A stretch of 64,000 bases of DNA. Origin: Actinomycetales bacterium SN12 (lineage in GTDB: Bacteria; Actinomycetota; Actinomycetes; Actinomycetales; Microbacteriaceae). This document shows positions 9,427 through 17,397 of the stretch, piece by piece. Within the stretch, counting starts at the first letter, position 1; the number at the start of each line of letters is the position of its first letter. A program made the translations under genes and the position numbers. Under the pieces are notes generated by a model. The model ran no database searches. It was not told the origin of the DNA and saw nothing but the letters and a program-made list of their open reading frames with translations. The stretch covers positions 124,001 to 188,000 of the forward strand of contig PJCV01000002.1 of the NCBI GenBank assembly GCA_002837415.1, read 5' to 3'.

Positions 9427-10407
9427 ATGCCATCCCGCATCGGAGTGCTCGAGGCGAGTCGATTCCTGAGAACGCGCGACGAGCTGGTCGCAGATGGACT
9501 CTCAGATCGAGACATCCGTCGCCTCGTCGAGGACGAGGATCTGGTTCGGGTGCGCCGCAACCGGTACGTTGACGCCCTGATCTGGAACCGCCTGTGGAAC
9601 GAGGGCCGGCACCTGCTGCAGGTCGTCGCCACGCAACTCAACTGCGATCCTCCCGGACCGGTCTTCTGCGGGCCGTCCGCAGCGGTGCTGCACGGGCTGC
9701 CGCTCTACCGTCACGCACCCGAGAAGGTGCACGCCGTGATCATGGGCCGACGCCACGGCAGATCGAGGGCGGGGCTGATGTGGCACTTCGTCGATGCAGC
9801 TGCCGGGGACATCGTGGAGATCGACGGATTCCGCTGCACCTCGCTCGAGCGCACGGCGCTCGATCTTGCCACCGCGCTTCGTCCGGAAGCCGGTCTGTCG
9901 GCCGTCGACGCAGCCCTGCGCAGCGTGGCGGTGAGGGGCCATGTACAGGACGAGGACGCCGCGCAGCGATGGCGTGCTGATCTGCTGCAGCACGCCGCGT
10001 CGCGCCACGACCGCGGCATCCGCCGCGCACGGGAGATCATCGACCTCGCCGATGGCCGCGCGCAGCTACCCGGTGAAAGCGTCAGCAGGTGGCGCATGCA
10101 CCAGCTGGGATACCGGGATGTCCTGTTGCAGGTCCATATCCCCTGCCCTGGGGAGGAGTTCTGGATGGATTTCGGATTTCCGCGGGCACGCTGCTTCGGA
10201 GAGTTCGACGGCGAGGGCAAATACGTGGATCCAGCACTCACCTCGGGACGGTCGACGTCCGAGATCGTTCTCGCCGAGAAGCGGCGCGAGGATCTGGTGC
10301 GCGGCGTCACCGGATGGCGTACCGCGCGCTGGGGTCATGAACACATCCGCACCCCGGATGCCCTCGCCGCCCGCCTCGCTGCATTTCGCATTCCCCCGCC
10401 CGGCTGA
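9427..10407 (+). CDS. AbiEi/DUF559-type protein (putative orphan antitoxin-like gene)
   Basis: 326 residues. The N-terminal ~60 residues form a winged-helix-like segment (LSDRDIRRLVEDEDLVRVRR) of the kind annotated as AbiEi-type antitoxin DNA-binding domain. The middle resembles the AbiEi core (SAAVLHGLPLYR, then FRCTSLERTALDLA). The C-terminal ~100 residues contain FDGEGKYVDP and an endonuclease-like fold resembling DUF559/Vsr-type domains. No partner toxin (AbiEii nucleotidyltransferase) lies beside it. It interrupts an otherwise metY-metX arrangement and has a palindromic repeat on each side. The ATG at 9427 has no clear ribosome site. Function is unknown. Confidence 0.75.
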   Translation: MPSRIGVLEASRFLRTRDELVADGLSDRDIRRLVEDEDLVRVRRNRYVDALIWNRLWNEGRHLLQVVATQLNCDPPGPVFCGPSAAVLHGLPLYRHAPEKVHAVIMGRRHGRSRAGLMWHFVDAAAGDIVEIDGFRCTSLERTALDLATALRPEAGLSAVDAALRSVAVRGHVQDEDAAQRWRADLLQHAASRHDRGIRRAREIIDLADGRAQLPGESVSRWRMHQLGYRDVLLQVHIPCPGEEFWMDFGFPRARCFGEFDGEGKYVDPALTSGRSTSEIVLAEKRREDLVRGVTGWRTARWGHEHIRTPDALAARLAAFRIPPPG

Positions 10408-10444
10408 GTGCGCGCGCAGGTTCCGGGCTCCACGCCCGGCACCC

Positions 10445-10530
10445 GCATCCACGCCCCCTCGTGGCATCCACGCCCCCTTTGCACGGCGCCACTCGGAGGG
10501 GGCATCGAAGGTGAGAGGGGGCGTGGATGA
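10445..10530 (+). repeat. palindromic GC-box repeat, copy 2
   Basis: 86-bp element between the AbiEi-type gene and metX. The left side carries two GCATCCACGCCCCCT boxes in tandem (4 bases apart). The right side carries AGGGGGCATCGA and AGAGGGGGCGTGGAT as inverted partners. It has the same orientation and box order as copies 1 and 3. Confidence 0.7.
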
Positions 10531-10588
10531 CCCAGCGTCGACCCGTAACCTGCCGCGGGCTCCGACGCGCACGGGCGAGAATGGAAGC

Positions 10589-11794
10589 ATGGACTGGCAG
10601 ACGACCTCTGAGGACACGGTGCCATCGGCTCCGGTGACCGAGGCCGATGTGCGTCTGCTGCGCGCCAGACCGCCGGCGACGGGCGCCTGGCGCGACGGCG
10701 ACCCCGCAGGTCACAGACGCTTCACCTTCCTCGGCGACTTCCGCACCGAGAACGGACAGCTGCTGCCCGCCACCCGCCTCGCATGGGAGAGCTGGGGCGA
10801 GCTGAACGAGGCGCGCGACAACGCCGTGCTGATCCTGCACGCCCTCACCGGTGACAGCCACGTGCGCGGCCCGGCAGGCGCGGGTCACCCCACCGTCGGA
10901 TGGTGGGAGGACATCGTCGGTCCGGGGTCGGCGATCGACACCGACCGGTGGTTCGTCATCGCGCCGAACATGCTGGGCGGTTGCCAGGGATCGACGGGAC
11001 CTGCGAGCATCGCGCCGGACGGCCGGGAATGGGCATCCCGCTTCCCCTACCTCACCATCCGCGACCAGGTCGCCGCGCAGATAAGCCTCGCCGACACGCT
11101 CGGCGTGGAGCGGTGGGCCGCCGTGATCGGCGGCTCGATGGGCGGCATGCACGCCCTGGAATGGGCGGTCATGCAACCCGAGCGCGTCGAGCGCCTGGCC
11201 GTGCTCTCCTCGCCCCCGGTCACCACGGCCGACCAGCTGGCGCTGAACTTCGTGCAGCTCGAGACGGTGCGCATGGACCCGCGTTTCGCCGGTGGCGAGT
11301 ACTACGACGCCGCGCTCGGCGAGGGTCCGCACCGCGGTCTCGCGCTCGCGCGGCGCATGGCGCTGCTGAACTACCGCAGCCCGATCGAGCTCAACCAGCG
11401 CTTCCAGCGCTCATGGCAGTCCGATGTCTCCCCTCTCGGCCGCGGCGGGCGCTTCGCGGTCGAGTCGTACCTCGACTTCCACGGCAACAAGTTCACCCGC
11501 CGGTTCGACGCGAACAGCTATCTCACGGTCGTCGAGGCGATGAACTCGCACGACATCGGCCGCGACCGGGGCGGGGTCGAGCAGGCGCTGCACACCGTCA
11601 CCGCGCGAACTCTCGTGCTCGGGATCGACACGGATCGGCTGTTCCCGGTAGACGGGCAGCAGCGCATCGCGCGCAGCATCCCGAACCTCATCGACGACGA
11701 GGCCGTGGTGCTCACCAGCGACTTCGGCCACGACGGCTTCCTCATCGAGACAGACCCGGTCGGCGCGCACCTGGAGCGCCTGCTCGCCTCGTGA
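10589..11794 (+). CDS. metX: homoserine O-acetyltransferase
   Basis: 401-residue alpha/beta-hydrolase-fold enzyme that acetylates homoserine with acetyl-CoA, the committed step to methionine in this pathway. The nucleophile elbow is GGSMGG. The oxyanion region is ILHALTGDSHV. The NMLGGCQGSTGP loop is diagnostic of MetX. The catalytic Asp lies in GIDTDRLFP and the His in FGHDGFLIE near the C-terminus. It supplies O-acetylhomoserine to MetY upstream. The ATG at 10589 gives the MDWQTTSEDT start, and GGAAG is very close to it, so the start is fairly but not fully certain. Confidence 0.95.
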   Translation: MDWQTTSEDTVPSAPVTEADVRLLRARPPATGAWRDGDPAGHRRFTFLGDFRTENGQLLPATRLAWESWGELNEARDNAVLILHALTGDSHVRGPAGAGHPTVGWWEDIVGPGSAIDTDRWFVIAPNMLGGCQGSTGPASIAPDGREWASRFPYLTIRDQVAAQISLADTLGVERWAAVIGGSMGGMHALEWAVMQPERVERLAVLSSPPVTTADQLALNFVQLETVRMDPRFAGGEYYDAALGEGPHRGLALARRMALLNYRSPIELNQRFQRSWQSDVSPLGRGGRFAVESYLDFHGNKFTRRFDANSYLTVVEAMNSHDIGRDRGGVEQALHTVTARTLVLGIDTDRLFPVDGQQRIARSIPNLIDDEAVVLTSDFGHDGFLIETDPVGAHLERLLAS

Positions 11795-11812
11795 CCCGGG
11801 CGAGGATACTGG

Positions 11813-12457
11813 TCAGCCCCGCTCGTAGACCCACGGCAGCGCGCTCATGGTCAGCCGATGCCGCGCACCCGGCGCACCCGGCTCATCCGGATGCTCCTCG
11901 TCGCCCGCCCACAGCGCACGCATCCCGCTGTCGACCTTCTGCATCCGCGTCTCGTAGCGCGCGAAGGCGCTGACCGACCCAAGGGCGTCGTCGACCGTGC
12001 GATAGGCCCGCAGGCCATCCAGGGTGATCCACGTCGGCGGGAACAGCGTGAGCTCCCCCTCAGCGTGCCGCTCCAACGCGGGCCCCGGCGTCATCCACAC
12101 CGCCTCCTCGATCTCGCCGGGGTTCGGCCGCAGCGGGTCTCCGCTCTCGCGGGCGAGGAAGAACCAGGTGCGGAACCGCACCGGCGTCTCGGCCGGCGGC
12201 ACCCAGCGCGAGAGCGTCGCGAGATCCCGGATGCCGATGCCGGCCTCCTCGCGGGTCTCGCGCACGGCCGCGCGCAGCGCCGCCTGCTCTTCATCATCGC
12301 CCTCACGCTCATCCCCGGGGTCCACACGGCCACCGGGGAAGACCCAGGCGCCAGGGAACGACCCGGTCGCTGGCCGGCGCAGCAGCAGCACCTCGAGGCC
12401 GTCCGCGCCGTCACGCAGCACCACGGCGGTGCCGGCGACGCGCATCGAGGCATCCAT
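11813..12457 (-). CDS. NUDIX hydrolase
   Basis: 214-residue nucleoside-diphosphate-X hydrolase. The Nudix box begins FPGGRVDPGDE and ends REETREEAGI-like (AAVRETREEAGIG), with an Asp/Glu-rich insertion between the two halves that makes the box longer than the classic 23 residues. This is common in the RppA/CoA-hydrolase-like NUDT19 group. Substrate unknown. The ATG at 12457 is preferred to the GTG at 12463 because it lies exactly 6 bases after TAGAGT on the minus strand (12464-12469), a leaderless arrangement. That -10 box includes the stop codon of the upstream MFS gene. Confidence 0.88.
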   Translation of the reverse strand: MDASMRVAGTAVVLRDGADGLEVLLLRRPATGSFPGAWVFPGGRVDPGDEREGDDEEQAALRAAVRETREEAGIGIRDLATLSRWVPPAETPVRFRTWFFLARESGDPLRPNPGEIEEAVWMTPGPALERHAEGELTLFPPTWITLDGLRAYRTVDDALGSVSAFARYETRMQKVDSGMRALWAGDEEHPDEPGAPGARHRLTMSALPWVYERG

Positions 12458-12463
12458 GCGCAC

Positions 12464-12469
12464 ACTCTA
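12464..12469 (-). promoter_or_regulatory. -10 box of the NUDIX gene, overlapping the MFS stop codon
   Basis: TAGAGT on the minus strand, 6 bases before the ATG at 12457. Its first three bases are the TAG stop of the MFS gene, so the NUDIX gene probably has its own promoter inside the end of its upstream neighbour. Confidence 0.5.
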
Positions 12470-13663
12470 GTGCTCGCGCACCAGCCCCACCGCCGGCACC
12501 GACGACTGCGCACGGTAGGCGATCAGCACGATCGCGAGCCCGAGCGCCGCCAGCACCGCGCCCACCCACTCGGGTGCGGTGAAGCCGAAGCCCAGCGAGA
12601 TCGCCGCTCCGCCGAGGAACGCGCCCAGGCTGTTGCCGATGTTCAGCGCCGAGTGATTCAGCGCCGCTGCGATCGACTGGTTGTCGCCGGCGACATCCAT
12701 CAAACGGGTCTGGATCGCGGGGCTCAGCACCGACGCGATCGCGCCGACCAGCATCGCGGTGATGATCAGCGCCACCACCCAGTACGCCAGCAGGGCGAGC
12801 AGCACGAGCACCACGGCGAGCGCGGCCAGTCCCCAGACGAGGGTCCGACGCAGATCGCGATCGGCCAGACGGCCGCCGGCCAGGTTGCCCGCCGTCATGC
12901 CCACCCCGACCAGCACCAGCGTCACCGGCACGACCCACGCGGGAGCACCGGCGATCTCGGTCACGAGCGGGGCGATGTAGCTGTACACGGCGAAGAACCC
13001 GCCGAAGCCGATCGCCCCGATGCCGAGGGTGAGCCAGACCTGCGGCACCCGGAACACGCCCAGTTCGGAGCGCAGAGTGCGGCCGGGGTCGCCGGGATGC
13101 GACGGCACGAACAGGGCGATGCACACCGCCGCGAGGGCGAACACGCCGGTCACGACGAGGAACGCGGTGCGCCAGCCCCACTGCTGCCCCAGGAAGGTGC
13201 CCAGCGGCACGCCGACGACGTTCGCGACGGTCAGCCCTGTCAGGATGAACGCGACGCCCTGGGCGCGCTTGCCGGGGCCGAGCATGTCTGCCGCCACGAG
13301 AGCGCCGATGCCGAAGTACGCGCCATGCGGCAGGCCGGCGAGCAGTCGCGAGGCACCGACCAGGCCGAAGCCGGGCAGCACCACGGTGAGCGCGTTGCCG
13401 AGGGTCAGCGCGATCGCGAGCGCCAGCATCACCCGATGCCGCGGGAAGCGCGCGACCGCGCCGGCGATCGTGGGCGCGCCGATCACGACGCCGAGCGCGT
13501 AGAGCGAGATGAGGCCACCGCTCTGGCCGATCGCCTGCTCGCTGCTCACCGCCCAGACATCGGGCAGCAGGTCCTGGGCGATCTCGGGCAGCAGGCCCAT
13601 GATGACGAATTCGGTCATGCCGATTCCGAAGCTGCCGACGGCGAGGGAGAGGAGCGCCCTCAT
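12467..13663 (-). CDS. MFS transporter, DHA1 (AraJ/drug exporter) type
   Basis: 398-residue major facilitator with twelve predicted helices. The N-terminal signature GIGMTEFVIMGLLPEIA in helix 1 is the hallmark of the DHA1 sugar/drug exporter group (AraJ, NepI, Cmr-like). Motif A-like ARFPRHRVMLA lies between helices 2 and 3, and GLPHGAYFGIGAL lies in helix 4. It is probably a proton-coupled exporter of an unknown substrate. The ATG at 13663 is preferred over a GTG at 13696 because GAGGGGG lies 6-7 bases upstream and it gives the family's usual MRALLSLAVG start. Confidence 0.9.
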   Translation of the reverse strand: MRALLSLAVGSFGIGMTEFVIMGLLPEIAQDLLPDVWAVSSEQAIGQSGGLISLYALGVVIGAPTIAGAVARFPRHRVMLALAIALTLGNALTVVLPGFGLVGASRLLAGLPHGAYFGIGALVAADMLGPGKRAQGVAFILTGLTVANVVGVPLGTFLGQQWGWRTAFLVVTGVFALAAVCIALFVPSHPGDPGRTLRSELGVFRVPQVWLTLGIGAIGFGGFFAVYSYIAPLVTEIAGAPAWVVPVTLVLVGVGMTAGNLAGGRLADRDLRRTLVWGLAALAVVLVLLALLAYWVVALIITAMLVGAIASVLSPAIQTRLMDVAGDNQSIAAALNHSALNIGNSLGAFLGGAAISLGFGFTAPEWVGAVLAALGLAIVLIAYRAQSSVPAVGLVREH

Positions 13664-13705
13664 CGCCGCCCCCCTCGAGAGATTCGAGGGAGTCACCCGC
13701 CCATG

Positions 13706-14056
13706 TTACCCGGCGTCCGTGTCTCCGTCGGCGGATGCGTCTCCGTCGGCGGATGCGTCGATCGCCTTCTCGAGGCGCTCGATCTTGGCATCCAGCTCAC
13801 CGGTGTATCCGGGGCGGATATCGGCCTTGAGCACGAGCGAGACGCGCGACCCGAACGGCATCACGGCCTCGGTGGCTCTCTTCACGACATCCATCACCGA
13901 GTCCCAGTCGGGCCCTTCGATCTCGGTGAACATGCTGGTGGTGCGGTGCGAGAGACCAGACTCGCGCACCACCTTCACTGCGGCGGCGACCGCGTCGTGC
14001 ACGGAATCTCCTGAGCTGCCATCGCCCGACGGGGCGACGGAGAATGCGACGAGCAT
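13706..14056 (-). CDS. thiamine-binding protein, MTH1187/YkoF-like family
   Basis: 116-residue small cytosolic protein. The ferredoxin-like core MLVAFSVAPSG, VKVVRESGLSHRTTSMFTEIEG and GSRVSLVLKADIR matches the MTH1187/DUF77 thiamine-binding family. Members bind thiamine or hydroxymethylpyrimidine, sometimes as part of thiamine uptake. The C-terminus carries an exact ASADGD duplication from an 18-bp tandem repeat. The stop lies about 40 bases upstream of the MFS start, so cotranscription is possible. Confidence 0.82.
   Translation of the reverse strand: MLVAFSVAPSGDGSSGDSVHDAVAAAVKVVRESGLSHRTTSMFTEIEGPDWDSVMDVVKRATEAVMPFGSRVSLVLKADIRPGYTGELDAKIERLEKAIDASADGDASADGDTDAG
13721..13756 (+). repeat. 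18-bp tandem duplication in the thiamine-binding protein tail
   Basis: Two exact copies of an 18-base unit (13721-13738 and 13739-13756) encode the repeated ASADGD near the C-terminus. A likely recent slippage product. Confidence 0.85.
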
Positions 14057-14064
14057 GGTTCCTC

Positions 14065-14139
14065 CTGTATTCGGTGGTCAATCGCGTCAGCGGCGCGATG
14101 TGGAAGTTCTGTCTTCGATGGTCGATCGCGTCAGCGGCG
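14065..14139. repeat. imperfect 31-bp direct repeat spanning a gene end
   Basis: Positions 14065-14095 and 14109-14139 match at 28 of 31 bases with a 44-base period; the shared core is ATCGCGTCAGCGGCG. The left copy contains the stop codon of the GT87-like gene and the right copy lies in its last codons, in a different frame. Confidence 0.75.
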
Positions 14140-15337
14140 ATATGGGAGTGCGCAGCACCGCGAGCACGGCGATGACCAGCGTCACCACGAGCATGGCATT
14201 GCGCACGGTCAGCAGCAGCACCGGCACCGGGTGGGCGGCGAGCAGTCCGTCGTACGTCAGCGGATAGATGCAGAACGTCAGCGCGCACAGCAGCAGCACG
14301 AGAGCGGTCGGCGTGTGCGCGCGGGCGTGATCGAACACGATCCACAGCATCGCGGGAGCGATGAGCCAGGTGGTGAACTGCGGTGAGCCGACCCTGTTCG
14401 TGACGATCAGCGCGGCGATCAGGGCGAGGGCGAGCGGTGGCAGCAGCCGCGTCCAGGCCGCGCCGCGGCGCGCACGCAGGATCCCGAGCAGCAGGATGGC
14501 GGCCACCGCGATCACCATCGCGGGTGTCGTCGCCGCCGCGACAGCGGATGCCCCCTTCGCCTCGACCTGGAAGGTGAGGATGTCGAAGCTGTACTCGATC
14601 CTCGCGTCGCCGCGGACGGCGGCCCAGAGGAAGGGCGTCGCTGCCACCGCTTCGATCTGCAGGCCGCGACCGGTCTGCGCGGTGACGAAGCCGAGCAGCC
14701 GCTCCCCCGCCCCGAGCGCGAGGAGAGACACGACGATCCCCGCAGAGACCGCGGCTGCGGACACCAGAAGCTGCAGAGCGCGCCGGCCGGCGGCGATCGC
14801 CGCGATCAGCAGCGCGCCGGGCCAGATCTTGATCCACGCGCCGACGGCGAGCGCCGCCGCCCCCACGCGCGGATGCGAGGCCAGCCACAGTCCTCCCGCG
14901 AGCGCGAGCGGAACCGTGATCGCGTCGATCCGGTACATCGCGATCGGACCGAGCAGCAGCAGCGCGGCGACCCAGAACCATGCGGCGGAGCGGCGGTGCG
15001 GCCCTCGGCCGCGAAGCAGCACGGCGAGTCCGAGGGCATCGCACGCGGTCACCAGGACCGCCCAGCCCACCAGATACGCACCCGGGCCGCCCATGAGCGG
15101 GACGAACGGCAGAGCCAGCACGTGAGCGGCCATCATGGGCAGCAGCGCGAGCTGCGGATACACCCAGCTCTCGGTGACCCCCACGATCGCACCGCCGCTG
15201 AGCGCGGCCTGCGACCACGGCTGGTAGACGAGCACGACGTCGCCCATGGGCTGACTCGGCAGCAGCCACCCGGCTGCCGCGACGATCGCATGGACGAGGA
15301 GGAACGCCGTCCACACCAGCCAGGGTCGAGAGGTCAC
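14087..15337 (-). CDS. membrane glycosyltransferase-like protein (GT87/DUF2029 family)
   Basis: 416 residues with about ten hydrophobic helices. The aromatic-rich first loop (VLVYQPWSQAALSGG) and the helix/loop GAWIKIWPGALL resemble the polyprenyl-phosphate-mannose-dependent GT-C transferases annotated GT87/DUF2029 (PimE relatives). A role in glycolipid or cell-envelope glycan assembly is likely but the acceptor is unknown. The nnrD stop is 16 bases upstream, so it is probably the second gene of an nnrD transcript. A GAGG ribosome site precedes the ATG. Confidence 0.72.
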   Translation of the reverse strand: MTSRPWLVWTAFLLVHAIVAAAGWLLPSQPMGDVVLVYQPWSQAALSGGAIVGVTESWVYPQLALLPMMAAHVLALPFVPLMGGPGAYLVGWAVLVTACDALGLAVLLRGRGPHRRSAAWFWVAALLLLGPIAMYRIDAITVPLALAGGLWLASHPRVGAAALAVGAWIKIWPGALLIAAIAAGRRALQLLVSAAAVSAGIVVSLLALGAGERLLGFVTAQTGRGLQIEAVAATPFLWAAVRGDARIEYSFDILTFQVEAKGASAVAAATTPAMVIAVAAILLLGILRARRGAAWTRLLPPLALALIAALIVTNRVGSPQFTTWLIAPAMLWIVFDHARAHTPTALVLLLCALTFCIYPLTYDGLLAAHPVPVLLLTVRNAMLVVTLVIAVLAVLRTPISPLTRSTIEDRTSTSRR

Positions 15338-15353
15338 CTCGGATTCCCCGGCG

Positions 15354-16205
15354 TCATCGCAGCAGTTCGCCGATGGCGCCGGGCAGCGCTTCGGCGACGT
15401 CGAGCGCGACGATCGGATGCCCGGCTGCCCGCTTCTCCCCCGACGCTGCGCTCACGGCGCCGGATGCCCGTACCGCGGCCTGCCCGTGCAGCCAGACGGC
15501 TGCCGCCGCCGATTCCGCCAGGGGACGGCCGGGGTCGGCGGCGATGAGCGCGCCGATCACGCCGCTAAGAACATCCCCGGTGCCGGCGGTCGACAGCCAG
15601 GGCGGCGCATTGCCGACGACGATCGGCTCACCGTCGGGGCCGGCGATCACGGTGCGGGCGCCCTTGAGCAGCACGGTCGCCCCGATGCGCGATGCAGTCT
15701 CGGTCACCGCCGCGATCCTGGCGTCCTCCGCTGTGAGGTCGATCTTCTCGAGGCCCAGCCCGGAGCGCAGCCGGGCGAACTCGCCGGCGTGCGGGGTGAG
15801 CACCATCGGCGCGCTCCCGTCGGCGGCGAGATCCAGTGCGCCCGCGTCGACGACCACTGCGGCATCGCCGTTCAGGATCGCCTGGAGCGCCGCGCGCTCG
15901 TCTGCGTCGCGATGCTCGGCATCCGTCCCCGATCCGATCACCCATGCGCCCACGCGCGTCCGCCCGGCCTCAGGCTTGGCGACGGTCTCGGGCCGACGCG
16001 CGAGCACCGCATCGCGTGCGCCGCCGGTGTACAGCACGTAGCCCGCTCCCGCGCGCCAGGCCGCCTCCACCCCGAGCACCGCGGCGCCGGGGTACGCGGC
16101 CGAGCCGGTGCGCAGCCCCACGACGCCGCGGGAGTACTTGTCGTCGTCGCCGGTCGGCACGCGCAGCAGCGCACCCGTGTCGGCACTCGTCCACTCCCGC
16201 AGCAT
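15354..16205 (-). CDS. nnrD: ADP-dependent NAD(P)H-hydrate dehydratase
   Basis: 283-residue carbohydrate-kinase-like enzyme that repairs damaged hydrated NADH/NADPH using ADP or ATP. The diagnostic motifs are LTPHAGEFARL and STAGTGDVLSGVIGAL, with KGARTVI between them. It is the stand-alone dehydratase: the NnrE epimerase domain fused to it in many bacteria is absent and no separate nnrE was seen here. The ATG at 16205 lies 7 bases after TAGCGT on the minus strand (16213-16218), so it is probably leaderless. It diverges from the old yellow enzyme gene. Confidence 0.9.
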   Translation of the reverse strand: MLREWTSADTGALLRVPTGDDDKYSRGVVGLRTGSAAYPGAAVLGVEAAWRAGAGYVLYTGGARDAVLARRPETVAKPEAGRTRVGAWVIGSGTDAEHRDADERAALQAILNGDAAVVVDAGALDLAADGSAPMVLTPHAGEFARLRSGLGLEKIDLTAEDARIAAVTETASRIGATVLLKGARTVIAGPDGEPIVVGNAPPWLSTAGTGDVLSGVIGALIAADPGRPLAESAAAAVWLHGQAAVRASGAVSAASGEKRAAGHPIVALDVAEALPGAIGELLR

Positions 16206-16212
16206 GAAGAAC

Positions 16213-16251
16213 ACGCTAGCGCGCCCTGCTCCCCCACCCGGGCGATAGCGT
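16213..16251. promoter_or_regulatory. divergent pair of leaderless -10 boxes (nnrD and old yellow enzyme)
   Basis: TAGCGT occurs on the minus strand at 16213-16218, 7 bases before the nnrD ATG, and on the plus strand at 16246-16251, 6 bases before the GTG at 16258. The two identical hexamers are back to back, so the promoters' upstream regions overlap. Confidence 0.55.
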
Positions 16252-16257
16252 CGAGAT

Positions 16258-17340
16258 GTGACCACGCTCTCGGCACCACGACTCCTCACCCCGCTCGCCA
16301 TCCGCTCGCTCACCATCCCGAACAGGCTGTGGGTGTCGCCGATGTGCATGTACAGCGCCGTCGACGGCGTGCCGCAGGACTGGCACCGCACGCACCTGGC
16401 GCAGTTCGCGTCTGGCGGCGCCGGTCTGATCGTCGCCGAGGCGACCGGCGTGGTTCCCGAAGGACGCATCTCGCCGCGCGACACCGGCATCTGGAACGAC
16501 GAGCAGCAGGAGGCCTGGGCGCGCGTCGTCGACGATGTCCACGAGCGCGGCGGGCTGATCGGCATTCAGCTGGCTCACGCCGGGCGGATGGCCTCCACCT
16601 GGTGGCCGTGGGCCGACCAGCACGGCACCGTGCCCGCCGCCGAGGGCGGCTGGCCGACGGTCGCTCCGTCCGCGATCGCGTTCGAGGGGTACGCGGCTCC
16701 CTCGGCGCTCGACGCGGCAGGCATCGAGCGGATCGTCGCGGCCTTCGCCGATGCCGCCCGACGGGCGCTGGATGCCGGGTTCGACGTGCTCGAGGTGCAC
16801 GGCGCGCACGGCTATCTGCTGCACGAGTTCCTCTCGCCGCTGTCGAACGTGCGCGACGACGAGTACGGCGGCTCGCTCGAGAACCGGGCGCGTCTGCTGC
16901 TGCGCATCGTCGAGCGGGTGCGCGAGGTCGCAGGCTCCGCGACGCCGGTCTTCGTGCGACTCTCGGCGACCGACTACGCCGAGGGCGGCTTCACCCCCGA
17001 GGAGGCCGCGCAGGTAGCGGGTTGGGCGATGGATGCCGGCGCCGACCTCGTCGACGTCTCGAGCGGCGGCATCGTCGCCCGACCGCGGATCGATTACCGG
17101 CCGGGCTTCCAGGTGCCGTTCGCGGAGACGGTGCGCGCCGGCGGCCGCGTGCCGACCGCCGCGGTCGGGCTCATCACGACCGGTGCGCAGGCCGAGGAGA
17201 TCCTCGCCTCCGGCGCCGCCGACGCGATCTTCGCGGGCCGCGAATGGCTGCGCGATCCGCACTTCGGGCTGCGGGCCGCGCACGAGCTGGGTGCCGAGGT
17301 GCCCTGGCCGCCGCAGTATCAGCGAGCGCACTGGCGCTGA
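16258..17340 (+). CDS. NADH:flavin oxidoreductase, old yellow enzyme family (YqjM-like)
   Basis: 360-residue FMN-dependent ene-reductase that reduces activated C=C bonds at the expense of NAD(P)H. The class III (YqjM/thermophilic-like) signature includes MCMYSAVDG near the N-terminus, the substrate-binding pair in GIQLAHAGR, and VHGAHGYLLHEFLSPLSN. The C-terminal FMN phosphate loop lies around ASGAADAIFAGREWLRDP. The terminal aromatic region (YQRAHWR) resembles the arginine finger of YqjM dimers. The GTG start is 6 bases after TAGCGT and lacks a ribosome site, so it is probably leaderless. Confidence 0.92.
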   Translation: MTTLSAPRLLTPLAIRSLTIPNRLWVSPMCMYSAVDGVPQDWHRTHLAQFASGGAGLIVAEATGVVPEGRISPRDTGIWNDEQQEAWARVVDDVHERGGLIGIQLAHAGRMASTWWPWADQHGTVPAAEGGWPTVAPSAIAFEGYAAPSALDAAGIERIVAAFADAARRALDAGFDVLEVHGAHGYLLHEFLSPLSNVRDDEYGGSLENRARLLLRIVERVREVAGSATPVFVRLSATDYAEGGFTPEEAAQVAGWAMDAGADLVDVSSGGIVARPRIDYRPGFQVPFAETVRAGGRVPTAAVGLITTGAQAEEILASGAADAIFAGREWLRDPHFGLRAAHELGAEVPWPPQYQRAHWR

Positions 17341-17346
17341 ACCCAC

Positions 17347-17387
17347 GAACGCCGGCCCGGCAGGATGATCCTGCCGGGCCGGCGTTC
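17347..17387. terminator. bidirectional terminator hairpin
   Basis: A perfect 20-base inverted repeat (arm starts GAACGCCGGCCCGG) around one central base between the convergent old yellow enzyme and DUF21/CBS genes. It is very stable and symmetric, so it should act on both strands. Confidence 0.8.
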
Positions 17388-17397
17388 ATGAGCGGGG

